From Ampullaceana balthica (taxonomy: Eukaryota; Mollusca; Gastropoda; Lymnaeidae), in assembly GCA_944989445.1 (NCBI GenBank), contig CALYLW010000164.1:1303001-1367000 (forward strand): DNA of 64,000 nt. Direction: 5' to 3'. How positions within the stretch are numbered: position 1 is the stretch's first letter; every line of letters begins with the position of its first letter. The translations under genes were made by a program, and so were the position numbers. Below are positions 24,736-35,535 of the stretch, piece by piece. The notes under the pieces are model-generated. The model made no database searches. It saw only the letters and a program-made list of their open reading frames with translations, and was not told the origin of the DNA.

Positions 24736-25112
24736 AGTTAACGAGCTTCTTTGCGATGTGTCTGTCGCAATATGCACACACTTCTGATCGAATGTCACTC
24801 TATGCAGACGTATCATATTTCTCTATCGGTTGTCACACTATACACAGACCGTCTACAAACTTCCATGGAAACTTACACTGGCTACGCAATACTTAACATA
24901 GTGGGCTATGAGCATCACACGCCTAGTTCTCTGTCATAATGGTCCATAGCTTTCATTTCTTAACAATCATAAAAAAACACCATTGCTAGGACTCTGCGAC
25001 ATATTCACCTAATCCCTTACCCCGATGGTCGTATTGAACTCTTAATGTGTCCTATTCACTCCCATTGTTGATGATTCAGTCTAAAGTAAAAAGACTTTGC
25101 ACACATCTCTAA
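24736..25112. other. No gene recognised
   Basis: Complex sequence without repeats or long frames. Confidence 0.45.
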
Positions 25113-25372
25113 TCTATATACATAATTTGCAATGTATGTCACGTCCCGTCTGTCCTGTCCGTGACGCTCCTAATTTTAGAAAGCAGAGCACCAAACTACT
25201 TCACCAAAAATAAACCCTTTTCGAAAGTCCGCATAAAATTGATCAATAGGGAAATAAATGAATAAAATATAAATAAATAAAATAAATGAAAATTCTGTAT
25301 TACGCTACTTTTTATAATATGATGTGTATTTATTTTGAAAACTTCCGTCATTTTTGACTGCTGATACACTGG
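25113..25372 (+). mobile_element. Non-autonomous Helitron, copy 2
   Basis: It starts A|TCTATATACATAATTTGC and ends with CTGG (25369-25372), within the CTRR consensus, before a host T. The hairpin tccgtcatttttgac is partly preserved. The body matches the other copies (tcctaattttagaaagcaga, gatgtgtatttattttgaaa). Confidence 0.8.
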
Positions 25373-25867
25373 TTTCTTTTATAAAACTAAAATAAGATCA
25401 CGGACCCGCGAATAAAAAAGTTAGAATAAAATTGAGTGCTTAAAAACAAGTCCTTAAACTGCTCGCTGGTTACTCAATGTCAGCTCACCACACCCAGCTC
25501 CGCCCTTACTTAAGTACACAGCAAAACTAACAGACTAACTGACTAAGTGACTAACAGACTAACTGACTTTATAGTGATCTGAGTTTTTCAACAAGATTTT
25601 AAAAAAAATACATTAAACATACAGAAAACATTGATAAACTAGAACGAAAAAAAAAGAAAGAAAAAAAAAGCTGCTGGATTCATCATTAGTAGATGTCAAC
25701 AGGGTATGAGTGAGCCGGACAAGACGTCACAAAGCAGCGAACGTTTCGGCAAAGAGCCTTCTTCAACGAACAAATGGTACTCAAATGTAACAAATGTAAA
25801 GAAATTAAAACTTCGCTGCTGTGTAATCCAGAGCCAAAGAGAGCAAAATGCTAAGTTTTAATTCACC
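25373..25867. other. No gene recognised
   Basis: AT-rich with a short imperfect repeat of actaacagactaactgact at 25525-25570 and A/G runs at 25645-25668. No coding family was identified. Confidence 0.5.
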
Positions 25868-26300
25868 CACATTTTGCTGGATTCATTACTGGAGAATATT
25901 CAAAACTTAAAGAGTAACACCATTAGTTAAATCATTAAACATTGAAACACTAAAAAAAATAGAAGAACAAAGAGCAAAGTAGTAATAATGCACAAGGCAA
26001 TTAATTCTCACTTAGAAATGCAACACAAAGATAATACAACACTCAGAGAGACATAGAGATAAAAACACTTTTCTTATTCCGTACGCAAAAGAACAAACAC
26101 ATTCAAATCCTCGTTCTTCTCCGTACGGAATTCGGACGTGGAATGGGCTGCCCGATGAAACGAGTAAAACTAAGACTCTAACAGCATTTAAAACTCTAAT
26201 AAAAATGCAAGACAAGACATAAACCATGGATAAGAGTAGAATGCTATAGTATTCTGTATAGAATGAGCGTCTGTAACAGATAAGATAAGCAGATAAGTAC
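25868..26300 (+). mobile_element. LINE 3' fragment
   Basis: Collinear with the C-terminal reverse-transcriptase region of the 46-47.4 kb LINE: gattcattactggagaatat, accattagttaaatcattaa, then cggacgtggaatgggctgcc. The tail with gcgtctgtaacagataagat follows at about 26268. Many substitutions and frame breaks; non-functional. Confidence 0.85.
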
Positions 26301-26530
26301 ACGTATTAACAGGATTAAATATAAAGATGTTAATTCGATTAAAAATAAATATATTCACAAATGGAAAAATAAAGAGGTTAACAAAATAAAACTAAGAATA
26401 ATAAAGATGTGCACAAGATTACAAATAAATATGATAACATTATGATAAATACCGATGTAAACAAGGCGAAAAGGGATTAAAAATAAAGATATTAACATGA
26501 TTTATTATTATTATTATTATTATTATTTTT
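26301..26530. repeat. Degenerate AT-rich repeats ending in (ATT)n
   Basis: Irregular units based on attaaaaataaagatgttaac (about 30-35 bp, strongly diverged), ending with an (ATT)n microsatellite at about 26500-26526. Confidence 0.65.
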
Positions 26531-26867
26531 TTTTGGTGAAATGATCAAAACCCGCATTGAAATTTTAAAAATACAAATGAATAAAGACTTCAGCCATTTG
26601 GAGAGGGGGGGGGGAATGTTCAGGCGAACGCCATCGAGGTCAAGTTAACCTTATCACAAATAAAATGATGCGCATCTCGTCCAATATTTACGGGTCTCTA
26701 ATTTGAGATGCAACTTAATCAACGTAATTTATATATTTCCAAACGTAAACAATCACACCCGCTTATACCCCCCAAGAAGATTAAGGAGATATCTTCTGTG
26801 TAATTATTTTAATAAATATGAAATTAAACCTGCAGCTCTTACCATTTGATTCTTTATAAATAATTTA
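26531..26867. other. No gene recognised
   Basis: AT-rich spacer with a G run at 26605-26613. Confidence 0.5.
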
Positions 26868-26875
26868 TTTTAAAC

Positions 26876-27310
26876 TAGGGCTGGTACTGATTAATTTTGT
26901 TGTTGTTCGATTAATCGCGAAAAAAATCGATTAATCGATTAATTTCGATTAATGATATTTTTATAAGGCATATATAGATCCCGTTAAGTTGAGATTCATT
27001 ATTTAACGAAACCGGTTAAGTCGCGGCAGTTCCATGGCTCCCAAATTTTTTACGTACAACAGCAAATTCCTTCTGCTATGCAAGAAAAATGTGGTAAAAC
27101 CTTTCAGTTTACTTATACACGTCTAAATAATAATAATAATACGAGGGAAAAGTATGTAACAAAAAATAAAAATTATTAATAAATTGTGAAAAAAATATTA
27201 GAAATATTTTCTTCAATTTTAATCGAATTGTAAACGATCAAATTAATTTTAATCGATTAAATTTTTTAAACGATTAATAGATTAATTAATCGTTAACTTC
27301 CGCAGCCCTA
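26876..27310. mobile_element. hAT MITE with perfect 8-bp TSD
   Basis: It begins tagggctgg at 26876 and ends cgcagcccta at 27310. The terminal repeat is TAGGGCTG, with further inverted gattaatcg-type sequence inside. The flanking octamer ttttaaac is identical on both sides (26868-26875, 27311-27318), which is diagnostic of a hAT target duplication. The element is 435 bp, AT-rich and non-coding. Its right end (taatcgttaattccgcagcc type) recurs at 43055-43083 and 47938-47972. Confidence 0.92.
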
Positions 27311-27318
27311 TTTTAAAC

Positions 27319-27785
27319 ACTTTCATTCATTTACCATTCTTTGTTTTGAAAATAATCCTCTTGCATAATTGTCTTCTTCCCTTAATTAATAAAAAAAGAA
27401 TCATTAAAAAAAATCGCCAGCCAATGAAAAATAAGCCTCGTTATCGCCGCGCCTGGAAGTGGCCTCCGATGACCTTTTGGGGTTAACACAAAAGAAGAAT
27501 TTTTTGAACCTGCCAAACGTGATCTGTTTTAAATGTCCATCTGTGTTTGTGGGACCGTCTCCGGCCCTTTGTTTTCTGACCACGCCACAATGAGATGGAA
27601 TTAGAGCATTGCCCCACGGTCACCTGCTGGACTTACCGGAAACGACATGTGCTGGGAAACAGATCATCGAAGCCCGGTCCAGTTCATCTTCAGGCCTGGT
27701 TCAGGGCTCGTCTGTCAAAGGGCGTGAATGTGGGGGGGGGGCGAATGTGGACCAGGGATAATCAACGTCATGTTGTGAAATTGAT
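27319..27785. other. No gene recognised
   Basis: Complex sequence from about 27415 to 27780 (gccagccaatgaaaa..., a CCAAT word at 27420). A 101-codon plus frame at 27595-27900 runs into the GT repeat and has no recognised domain. This could be gene-flanking DNA, but nothing confirms it. Confidence 0.4.
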
Positions 27786-27789
27786 GAAT

Positions 27790-28436
27790 ATTTATTTGTG
27801 TGTGTGTGTTGATTTGTTTGTGTGTGTGGTTTTGCGTGTGTGTGATGGTTTTGTGTGTGTGTATATGGTTCGTGTGTATAGGTTTGTGTGTATGTGCTGA
27901 TTTGTGTGTGTTTGTGTTTTGGTATATGTGTGTGTTGTTTTTGCGTCAGTGATTGTTGGCTTTGTGTGTTGGTTTGTATTTGTGTGTTGGTTTGTATATG
28001 TGTGTTGGTTTGTGTGTGTTGGTTTGTATTTGTGTTTTGGTTTGTATTTGTGTGTTGGTTTGTATATGTGTGTTGGTTTGTGTGTGTTGGTTTGTATTTG
28101 TGTGTTGGTTTGTGTGTGTTGGTTTGTATTTGTGTGTTGGTTTGTGTGTGTTGGTTTGTATTTGTGTGTTGGTTTGTGTGTGTTGGTTTGTATTTGTGTG
28201 TTGGTTTGTGTGTGTGTTTTGGTTATTTTTGTGTGATTTAGTTTTTGTGTGTTGCTTTGTGTTTGTGTGTTGGTCTTTTGTGTGTTGGCTTGTGTGTTGG
28301 TTTGTGTGTTGGTTTGTGTGTTGGTTTGTGTGTGTGTTGTTGTGAGTGTGTTGGTTTATGTGCATGTGTGTTGGTTTGTGTGTGTGTGTGTGTTGGTTTG
28401 TGTGTGTGTGTGTGTTGGTGTGTGTGTGTGTGTGTT
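27790..28436. repeat. GT-rich minisatellite / (TG)n
   Basis: Units of the type ttggtttgtatttgtgtg and ttggtttgtgtg repeat irregularly and end in pure (TG)n at 28379-28435. The plus frames of cysteine/valine/leucine repeats and the minus frame of N/T/H/Q repeats are products of the array. Confidence 0.93.
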
Positions 28437-28440
28437 ACAC

Positions 28441-28765
28441 AGCGTTTACTAATTAATTAAGAAAAATGGAAAAGATTAAATTAATTCCTAAAATTTGTGT
28501 AGGTGCGTCGTTCACCCCTTGTTATTTTGAAGGCAGCCCGCCCCCTTCTCTGCCCGGGATCAGTGGTATTATAGATTTTTTACAATTTCATTCCATGGGA
28601 TTCATGGCATCCACAATTTAGCATGTTATTAATAAAAAAAAGTACTTATAGATATTCTTTAAAATTCATAAATGATATTCTTCATTACAAACTATGAGAA
28701 ATTCTCTGATAGATCAATATTTTTATTTTAAATTTTAGACAAATCAAATAACATAAATCCAGTTA
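28441..28765. other. No gene recognised
   Basis: AT-rich spacer; no repeat family was identified. Confidence 0.5.
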
Positions 28766-29737
28766 CAGGGGTACCTCGGGATACGAATGCTTCAAGATAC
28801 GAAAAATCCAAGATACGACAGGCCACTCGAAGAATTTGTTGTTCCAGGATACGTAAACAAAATCCAAGATAAGAAAAACGCGCAGCTGAGAACATTGGGC
28901 ATCCCGTGACTGCATTCAACGCGCCACCGACAGTTCTTGCGCAGTACAAGGACATGTGCCGGACTCATTTCAGAAACATTGTAAAATGCAGTCAAAACCA
29001 AGCTTCATTGGAGCAACATTTGTTAAGAGCTATTAGTAAGCGCAGATTAAAAAAATATTTTAAAAAAAAATTATACATGATGGTGGATTGAGGCAAAGGA
29101 CATGAAAGCTGAAACAGACCCCAAAAAATAATAATTTCTGCCATCCGTTCTCCTCCTTTACCACCTTCTCCGACACTTCGCCTCAATCGAAAGGTACATT
29201 TGTATAAATAGTATTTTTCATTTATTTTATTATGTTTTCATTGTTTTCTTATTATTTATTTGATGTATAATGCGTACTTCTTAGTATTGTAGAATCATAC
29301 TTTGGTTTTCTCTAGTTTTCCATGATATTTTCAATTTTTAGTGTTGTTTCTGTGTGGCTTGGAACCGATTAGGGGCCGTCCATAAAGTACGTCACGCTAT
29401 TTTCGCCCATTTTTAACTCCCCCTTCCCCCTGTCACAAACCTCGGACCCCCCCCCTAAAGTACGTCACACTTTCGAACAAAAATGTTGTTTTTTATTAAC
29501 AAATTAATTAAAATTTAATATAAAACACCGTGACGTCACACATGGCCGGACACCCCCTCCCCCCTGTCACAAACTATCACACTTTCTTACACCCCCTCCC
29601 CCCCTGGAGCGTGACGTACTTTATGGACGGCCCCTTAAGTATTTTATTTACATGTAAAACTTAGTTCGATACACGAAAAATCTAAGATTCGAAATCCAAC
29701 CCGGAACGGATCAGTTTTGTATCTCGAGGTACCACTG
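28766..29737. mobile_element. Tigger/pogo-like element
   Basis: The left end, caggggtacctcgggatacg after TA (28764-28765), is the inverse of the right end tatctcgaggtaccactg (29720-29737). The same terminus occurs at 33750. The right-hand TA appears as AA. Inside is a short stretch (about 28975-29050) reminiscent of the C-terminal tail of Tigger transposases (ASLEQHLLR), which is weak. The element is interrupted by a Harbinger-type MITE at 29372-29634. Confidence 0.75.
29372..29634. mobile_element. Harbinger-type MITE nested in Tigger-like element
   Basis: The terminal inverted repeats are long and nearly perfect: ggggccgtccataaagtacg at 29372 and its inverse cgtactttatggacggcccc at 29615-29634. 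The next bases (tcacgc / gcgtga) also pair. It is flanked by TTA on both sides (29369-29371, 29635-29637), the 3-bp target duplication typical of PIF/Harbinger. It is 263 bp and non-coding, with internal C-rich subrepeats. The nesting shows it is younger than its host element. Confidence 0.85.
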
Positions 29738-30037
29738 AATTAAAAATTTTAAAAAAATGTGAAAGAATCAGTACATTTGATTCCAGTTTTAATTATTTAA
29801 GATGCAGTGTAATTGGGATGATGGAAAGTGCTGCGGTAAAAAAATATCCCTCTGGTAATCTCGATGGATTTCAGCCCAGCGAAATATACCGGTAATTGAA
29901 ACAAAAAATAAATCTTCTCCGAATTTAGCAAGCTCCATACTTGTCACATCAAAGAAAATTGTGCCGGGACTCAAATAGTTACTGGGCACCTTTCGTATCG
30001 ATAATCACGATGCCAGCAGTCAAGGTACACGTGCATC
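29738..30037. other. No gene recognised
   Basis: AT-rich spacer with a 66-codon minus frame of no recognised family. Confidence 0.45.
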
Positions 30038-30440
30038 TTATTTGTTACAGACGCTCATTTTGTACCGAAGATTATCGCGTCCTACGCTAATCCAGTTTTT
30101 GTATAGTCTTGCATTTTTATTCAAGTTTTAAATGTTGATAGAGTGTTGGTTTCTCTCGTTTCCTCAGGGCAACCCATTCCACGTCAGAATCCCGGACAAG
30201 AAGAACGGGAATTTTAAAGTGTCTCTTGCATACGGAATAAGTACTAGAAAAGTGTTTTTATCCCTATAATCTGAGGGCTATATTAGGTTATCTTTGTGTT
30301 GTATTTCAAATTTAGAACTAATTGCCTCGTGTATATTATTACTGCTTTGCTCTTTGTTCTTCTGTCCTCTGGTGTTTCAAGGTTTAGTGATTTAACCAAT
30401 GGTGTTACTCTTGTCAGTTTTAAATATTCTCAAGTAATGA
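30038..30440 (-). mobile_element. LINE 3' fragment (minus strand)
   Basis: Read on the minus strand it is collinear with the 46-47.4 kb LINE: tail remnant (ttacagacgctcattttgta at about 30045), then the reverse complements of ggaatgggttgcc and of gttaaatcattaaacc. It is 5'-truncated and mutated. Confidence 0.85.
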
Positions 30441-31003
30441 ATCGACTACCACGAGGCCATCAGTCAAGTTGCACGTGTATCTGAGCAGAAGATTAAAGTA
30501 TGTATATTTTATTGAGACCAAGACAGTTTTGTAGGTAGAAGGCGTTTATTAAAATTTCCTCAAAATATTAGACTAATATTTCTTTTTGAAGCACACAAAT
30601 TTGAAGAAATTCTATTTCCCTAAATTCTAAAATATTGTAAAAAAATTATATATTTTGTCATATTTTTTTAGCCATTAAAACAAACATTTTACATTTCGCT
30701 AAACACTAAAACTCTATTATATTTTGATTAAAAAGGTAGCACATTTTGTCAAATTGGTAAGAATTTGATGCATATACAATTAATATACATGTTTTGTTAT
30801 AACTTTAACATTTTAGAAATAAAATTTAAAGAATTCAAAGATCCGAAAATTAGTCAAAATCAATTTTAATGGGGTCTATTCTATAAACTAATTTGTAAAA
30901 ATTAAAAAACTACATTTTTTTTCTTCAAAATTTGATCATTTAAAAGTGTAATTTTTGGGGTAAAAATACTGTCACTAACATAATTTTAAAATCATGTAAA
31001 CTT
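30441..31003. other. No gene recognised
   Basis: Very AT-rich DNA with no long frame and no recognised family. Confidence 0.5.
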
Positions 31004-31394
31004 TAATATCTTGACCAAACAATCAAGTATATATCATATTACATCTTGACCACACAATCAAGTATATATCATATTACATCTTGACCACACAATCAAGTAT
31101 ATATCATATTACATCTTGACCACACAATCAAGTATATATCATATTACATCTTGACCACACAATCAAGTATATATCATATTACATCTTGACCACACAATCA
31201 AGTATATATCATATTACATCTTGACCACACAATCAAGTATATATCATATTACATCTTGACCTCACATCAAGTATATATCATATTACATCTTGACCACACA
31301 ATCAAGTATATATCATATTACATCTTGACCACACTATCAAGTATATATCATATTACATCTTGACCCTACAATCAACTATATCTTGACAATCTAA
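31004..31394. repeat. Minisatellite, 35-bp unit
   Basis: About 11 copies with elements atcttgaccacacaatcaag and tatatatcatattac. Most are identical; the right-most copies are diverged (accctacaatcaactatatc). The array is cut by an RTE fragment and resumes, with a different unit, at 31902. Confidence 0.95.
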
Positions 31395-31403
31395 CCAACT
31401 ATA

Positions 31404-31901
31404 AGTAATTTTAACGCTATGTTGAAACCTATGCTGCTATATGGAGCCAAGACGTGGAGAACAACGGCCGTAAACCTGACCAGAATGCAGTCCTTTATCA
31501 ACAATTGTCTAAGAAGGATTCTCAGAACTCACTGGCCGGACAAAATCAGCAACCGTGAACTGTGGCAGCGGACGAAGCAGAAGCCAATTGAGGAAGAAAT
31601 TCTCCAGAAGCGATGGAGGTGGATTGGCCATACACTAAGAAAACTTGCCTCCAATACAACAAGGCAAGCCCTGAAATGGAACCCCCAGGGTAAGCGGAAA
31701 AGAGGCCGTCCAAGAAACACGTGGCACCGAGAATTCGAGGCTGACATCAAGAGAATTGGCCATGACTGGAAGATCCTGGAGAAGCTGGCCCAGGATAGAG
31801 ATGCCTGGAGGTCTCTCGTAGGTGGCCTATGCCCTTGGTGGAATCGCAGACGCCAACGATGATAAGTGGATGCCCGTCATAAACGAGAAGGCTCAACATA
31901 G
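31404..31901 (+). mobile_element. 5'-truncated RTE-like LINE inserted in satellite
   Basis: It contains the C-terminal reverse-transcriptase segment described in the next entry and a short 3' end after the stop codon. Similarity to the family begins just upstream of the first ATG (reading SNFNAMLKP from 31404). The words ccaactata at 31395-31403 and 31902-31910 flank it and may be a target duplication. The surrounding array itself contains similar words, so this is not certain. Confidence 0.75.
31419..31862 (+). CDS. RTE-like reverse transcriptase, C-terminal fragment
   Basis: An intact 147-codon frame. It carries the LLYGAKTW block (residues 7-14), RWRWIGHTLRK (65-75), a basic block KRKRGRPRNTW (about 92-102) and AQDRDAWRSLVGGLCP (about 124-139). 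I know these as the conserved C-terminal end of RTE-like LINE pol proteins, which in full length carry an apurinic-type endonuclease and a reverse transcriptase. Here both the endonuclease and the catalytic palm with its FADD motif are missing, so the peptide cannot support retrotransposition. The first ATG lies inside the conserved region and is not a genuine start. The open frame suggests the insertion is fairly recent. Confidence 0.8.
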   Translation: MLKPMLLYGAKTWRTTAVNLTRMQSFINNCLRRILRTHWPDKISNRELWQRTKQKPIEEEILQKRWRWIGHTLRKLASNTTRQALKWNPQGKRKRGRPRNTWHREFEADIKRIGHDWKILEKLAQDRDAWRSLVGGLCPWWNRRRQR

Positions 31902-32060
31902 CCAACTATATCTTGACCATACCATCACCTATATCTTGACCATACCATCACCTATATCTTGACCATAGGACCATACCATCACCTATATCTTGACCATACC
32001 ATCGCATATATCTTGACCATACCATCACCTATATCTTGACCATACCATCACCTATATCTT
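31902..32060. repeat. Minisatellite, 23-bp unit
   Basis: About six to seven copies containing tatatcttgaccataccatc plus acc, with one extended unit at about 31965. It shares tatcttgacca and atca with the 35-bp array left of the RTE insertion. Confidence 0.9.
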
Positions 32061-33749
32061 TATACCGTAAAGATCTCCTCAGATCCCTTCAGGCGCGGAT
32101 ATCTCTCAGACGTTGGGCCCCCACAGGTTGCCCTAATCTCGACCCCCCCCCCGCCTTAGTACGCCACTGATAAACGCGTTTGGCATTGCGTGGACGTATG
32201 CAAAAAGACTTCGCTTCATGAATGTACAATTATAATCAAAATGTATTCATGAAAGTTAATACCAAACCACTCCAACAAGTACACACAAATACAACCACCA
32301 CCGACCAGCAAGTAGCTTCACATCGTTTTACCTTTCAACTTTCATAAATAAAGAAAAATACAAATAACCCTTTTTACCTGTGTGTAAATGTAAAACTATT
32401 ATCTTCGTGTTAAACTGACCCACGACAATGCTGTAGAGACTGATTGTGTTGTACGAAAAAAAAACATTAAAAAAAAACAACCCCTCCCCAACTCCAAATT
32501 TTGACTTTTGTCTGTTTAATGGTCACCATTCAGAGGAATAACTGAGCAGACGTTATTTTAAGCTTTGACCATGCAGTTATGGGGCAATAAAATTAGCGAC
32601 TGTCTTTCAAGACGTCCATTGAGCAGAGATGAAAATACATTCCCTTGGGGCGGTCAGGTCGTCAGCTTATTCAGGATCCCCCCGTCCCCCCACCCGTGGA
32701 GGCATCTACATACTTTATTTCTATGGTAAGGAAGGATCAAAGTCAGGGGCCACCATTATGCGGTCTTACTACCCTCGCAGTTGTCTTTCCTTGGCCTACC
32801 TTTTTTACGACCATCCGCGGCTCCGGTTTCACACGGGATCAATGCTATCAGCACATCAGAAAACCAACCGCGGGGGACTGGACCCCCAAGGGACCGCTTC
32901 TTTCCGAGCCGTCACACAAATTATATTGCCACTCTATTCTGACCTTCGGCGTCCATGGACTGACCCCACCCCTCTCTCCACCCTCCACCACCACAAGAAT
33001 ATCGTAGCGGACGAACGTCCCGTCCCTATCGCCCCCACCCCACCTCAATGTCCGGCTCCACATTATTGTTACCGCCCCACTCAAGTTATAACACTAATAT
33101 CTTTCTAAAAGGCCAGTATGGCTTTCGGACGTTTCGGTGACCACGAGCGACCAAATCAATACAACGGCTTTGACCGGCCACCAGTGCGGTTTTTAAAAAA
33201 AAATCGCTCTGCTCCCCGTCATTCTCATATTTAAAAAAATAAAATAATAATAATAAAAATAACGAAGAGCCTTTTGGTCCCGGTCAGAGAGGATACATCA
33301 CAGGCGGACATTGGCCACTAAACCGGTAGGTTTTATTACCCAGAGTGCTGTAGCCCCACCCCCTGCCCCCCCCCGCTGCGACGGGGCGCCAAACGGACAT
33401 CAATGATGGCGTGTGGATGACAAGTGTAGTGTAGTGCAGGGGCTGACGATGTGATCAAACCATCACATCAAGTTTATTGTGCGTTTCTCATTATGTTGGT
33501 GCTCCATGTCCATTCTATCCCCCCCCAACTCCTCCCCCCTTCACAATCAACAAATCAAATCATACCACGTGGAGTGAAGAGTCCAGTTTGCTAATATTGC
33601 CGACATCTTGATACAACACGAGTAGAGTGAAGGTTCATTCCCCCGGCTTCGTGAGGAACAGAATTTAAAAAAAAATAAAATTACTAGCTGATCGTCCCGT
33701 GCATCACTAGTTTGATATTTTGCTTTGAAGTCAATTTTTAATGCAAATA
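32061..33749. other. No gene confirmed
   Basis: Complex DNA. At 32629-33108 two plus frames (159 and 120 codons) and a minus frame overlap in moderately GC-rich sequence, but none shows a domain I know and they compete with one another. The words gtacgccactg near 32160 resemble a hAT terminus without a partner. C runs occur at 32142-32151 and 33367-33374, and AT-rich patches at 32455-32480 and 33225-33260. Confidence 0.4.
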
Positions 33750-34551
33750 CAGTGGTACCTTGAGATTCGAGTGCATGCCCTAACATACGAGTTATTTGAG
33801 ATACGAGCTGTCGAGTGAGCGAAGTTTTGTTTTGAAATACGAGCGAAATTTGAGATACGAGCACTCTCAGGAACTGACGACCGATGAATTACATGTGTTA
33901 CAGTCGCAGCAGTCGGCAGCAGAATTCGGGGGTTCTGCAAGAAATTATGTTTTGAGGAAGACTCAGAGTTGGAGGAGGCTATCTCTACAAGTGAGAGAAA
34001 AGAGATCTTGGGAATGTGGGAGAGAGTTTCACAGTTCGTGGAATAGAAACACCCCGAAACTGGTCGTGCATTGGAGCTATTTAATGACACTTGCCTAACA
34101 GATTTCCGCAGCATTCTGAAAGGGATGAAGAAACAAACCTCCTTAGACAGTTTTTTGTGTGTTGTTTTTTTTAATCTGGAGAAAAAGGCAAATACCAGTG
34201 AAGAGAAAAGCAGTGACTAAAATTAAGCAGATAGTAGCATTTAAGTTGCGTGTAAGTTACATTTAAGTGACCAAAATACAAATATGTATGTACACTTTAT
34301 AAAACCAGTTTAATTTTTACTTTAAATTCTCCTTTATTATGTTTTTATACCATATTAGTCATTGATAAATACATATTTCTTATTAAAAAAGACACGTAGC
34401 AAAAACAATTAGGGGTAGCAAATTTTTGGGCTGGAACGGATTAATGGCATTTCAATTAATTTCAATGGTGAAAATTGCTTTGAGATACGAGCAAATTGGC
34501 ATACGAGCAAGGTTACGGAACGAATTAAACTCGTATCTCGAGGTATCACTG
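33750..34551 (+). mobile_element. Tigger/pogo element with TA duplication
   Basis: The left end cagtggtaccttgagattcg at 33750 is the inverse of the right end (tcgtatctcgaggtatcactg at 34531-34551, last 20 bases compared). TA lies on both sides (33748-33749, 34552-34553). Internal satellite-like words gatacgag repeat near both ends. It is about 802 bp, an internally deleted derivative of a longer element that still carries the end of the transposase. Confidence 0.85.
33868..34155 (+). pseudogene. Tigger/pogo transposase C-terminal remnant
   Basis: Across plus frames, short blocks match the C-terminal tail of Tigger/pogo transposases: LTTDELHVLQSQQ (about 33875-33912), a segment corresponding to S-E-I-K-E-I-L-G-M-W (about 33990-34020), an HPETG-like piece, and the terminal FRSILKGMKKQTSLDSF block (about 34105-34155). 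These blocks fall in different frames, so at least two frameshifts are present. The catalytic DDE core and the DNA-binding domains are absent. In the intact family this tail follows the DDE domain. The remnant is non-functional and lies within the terminal repeats at 33750 and 34551. Confidence 0.7.
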
Positions 34552-34553
34552 TA

Positions 34554-34814
34554 TTGAAATGGGAAACAAAATTTATCTAAGAACGGATGTATTTTTTTTT
34601 GTTATCGCCAGTAGATAAAATTTTTTAGTTGTCATTTAGTGAAAAGTTGTTATTTTCTTCTTCCGCTTTTTGGAACATTGGTCAAGGCCGATGGCCTATA
34701 ATATTAATAAAGTGGCTAATTTCATAGCGATCATTTTATAAAATAAAGATATTTAAATAACGCAATTCAATTTTTTAAATAAAGAAATAAAAAGTTGATT
34801 CTATACTTAAACTA
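34554..34814. other. No gene recognised
   Basis: AT-rich spacer between two mobile elements. Confidence 0.5.
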
Positions 34815-35062
34815 TCAATATACATAATTCCTGTCGTCTGTATGTATGTATGGTTGTAATGTAACTAATTTTAGAAAGCAGCGCACCAAATTACGGAACC
34901 AAAAATAACACTTTTCGAACGTTCCGCATACAATTTTTCAATATGATAATAAATGAATCAAATAAAAATAAATAAAATAAATGAAAGTTCTGTATTATGT
35001 TATTTTTTAATCTGTGTATTTATTTTGAAAACTTCCGTTATTTTTGACGGGTGATACGCTAG
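34815..35062 (+). mobile_element. Non-autonomous Helitron, copy 3
   Basis: A|TC start (34815), body with gtaactaattttagaaagca, hairpin region ccgttatttttgacgg and CTAG (35059-35062) before T. The 5' end is partly rearranged (tcctgtcgtctgtatgtatg). Confidence 0.8.
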
Positions 35063-35535
35063 TTTAATTTATATTTTTATGAGTCTAAAAACGTTTTTGA
35101 TATTGCTCAACGAAACAAATGATTAAAGTTTTATACTTCGAGTTACTGTTACTCAGTACTTTTGGTTTTGTACATTTTTTGCGCATTAAAAACGGGTAGC
35201 AAAATTTCACTTGCCCCATAGTCCGTCATGGACTGGAAAGGGGGTCATTTAAAATTTATTACAGAATTTATTTTGCTCAGCAAGACAACTGTCGTGAAAA
35301 AAAAGTTTATTTCCGCCATTTTAACCGAAATATTTACCTCTTCTTGAGGCAAAAATAGAATTTAGTTAATTTTTTAAAATAAGCTCAAAGAGCACCTTAT
35401 GTCCTAGCCTAGATAGTTGACAGTCATACAATACGATGTGCTGATGAGTTCATCAACTTTCATGGGCCCCGTCACTGACTTTGTCAGAGCTCCTCCATAT
35501 TTCAGTGTATTTAATACAAAATACACAAAACCAAT
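35063..35535. other. No gene recognised
   Basis: AT-rich spacer. Its last bases, acacaaaaccaattgt, match the junction of the 90-bp repeat found to the right of the LINE fragment. Confidence 0.5.

Noticed and set aside
27888..28365. Cysteine/valine-rich membrane-like protein and N/T/H/Q-rich protein
   Set aside because: Translations of a GT-rich simple repeat in competing frames.
31395..31910. Firm 9-bp target duplication around the RTE fragment
   Set aside because: The flanking word ccaactata is similar to words in the surrounding satellite, so its presence on both sides may be coincidental.
32629..33108. Protein-coding gene in overlapping 159- and 120-codon frames
   Set aside because: Two plus frames and one minus frame overlap, no domain is recognisable and no splice or promoter structure supports one of them.
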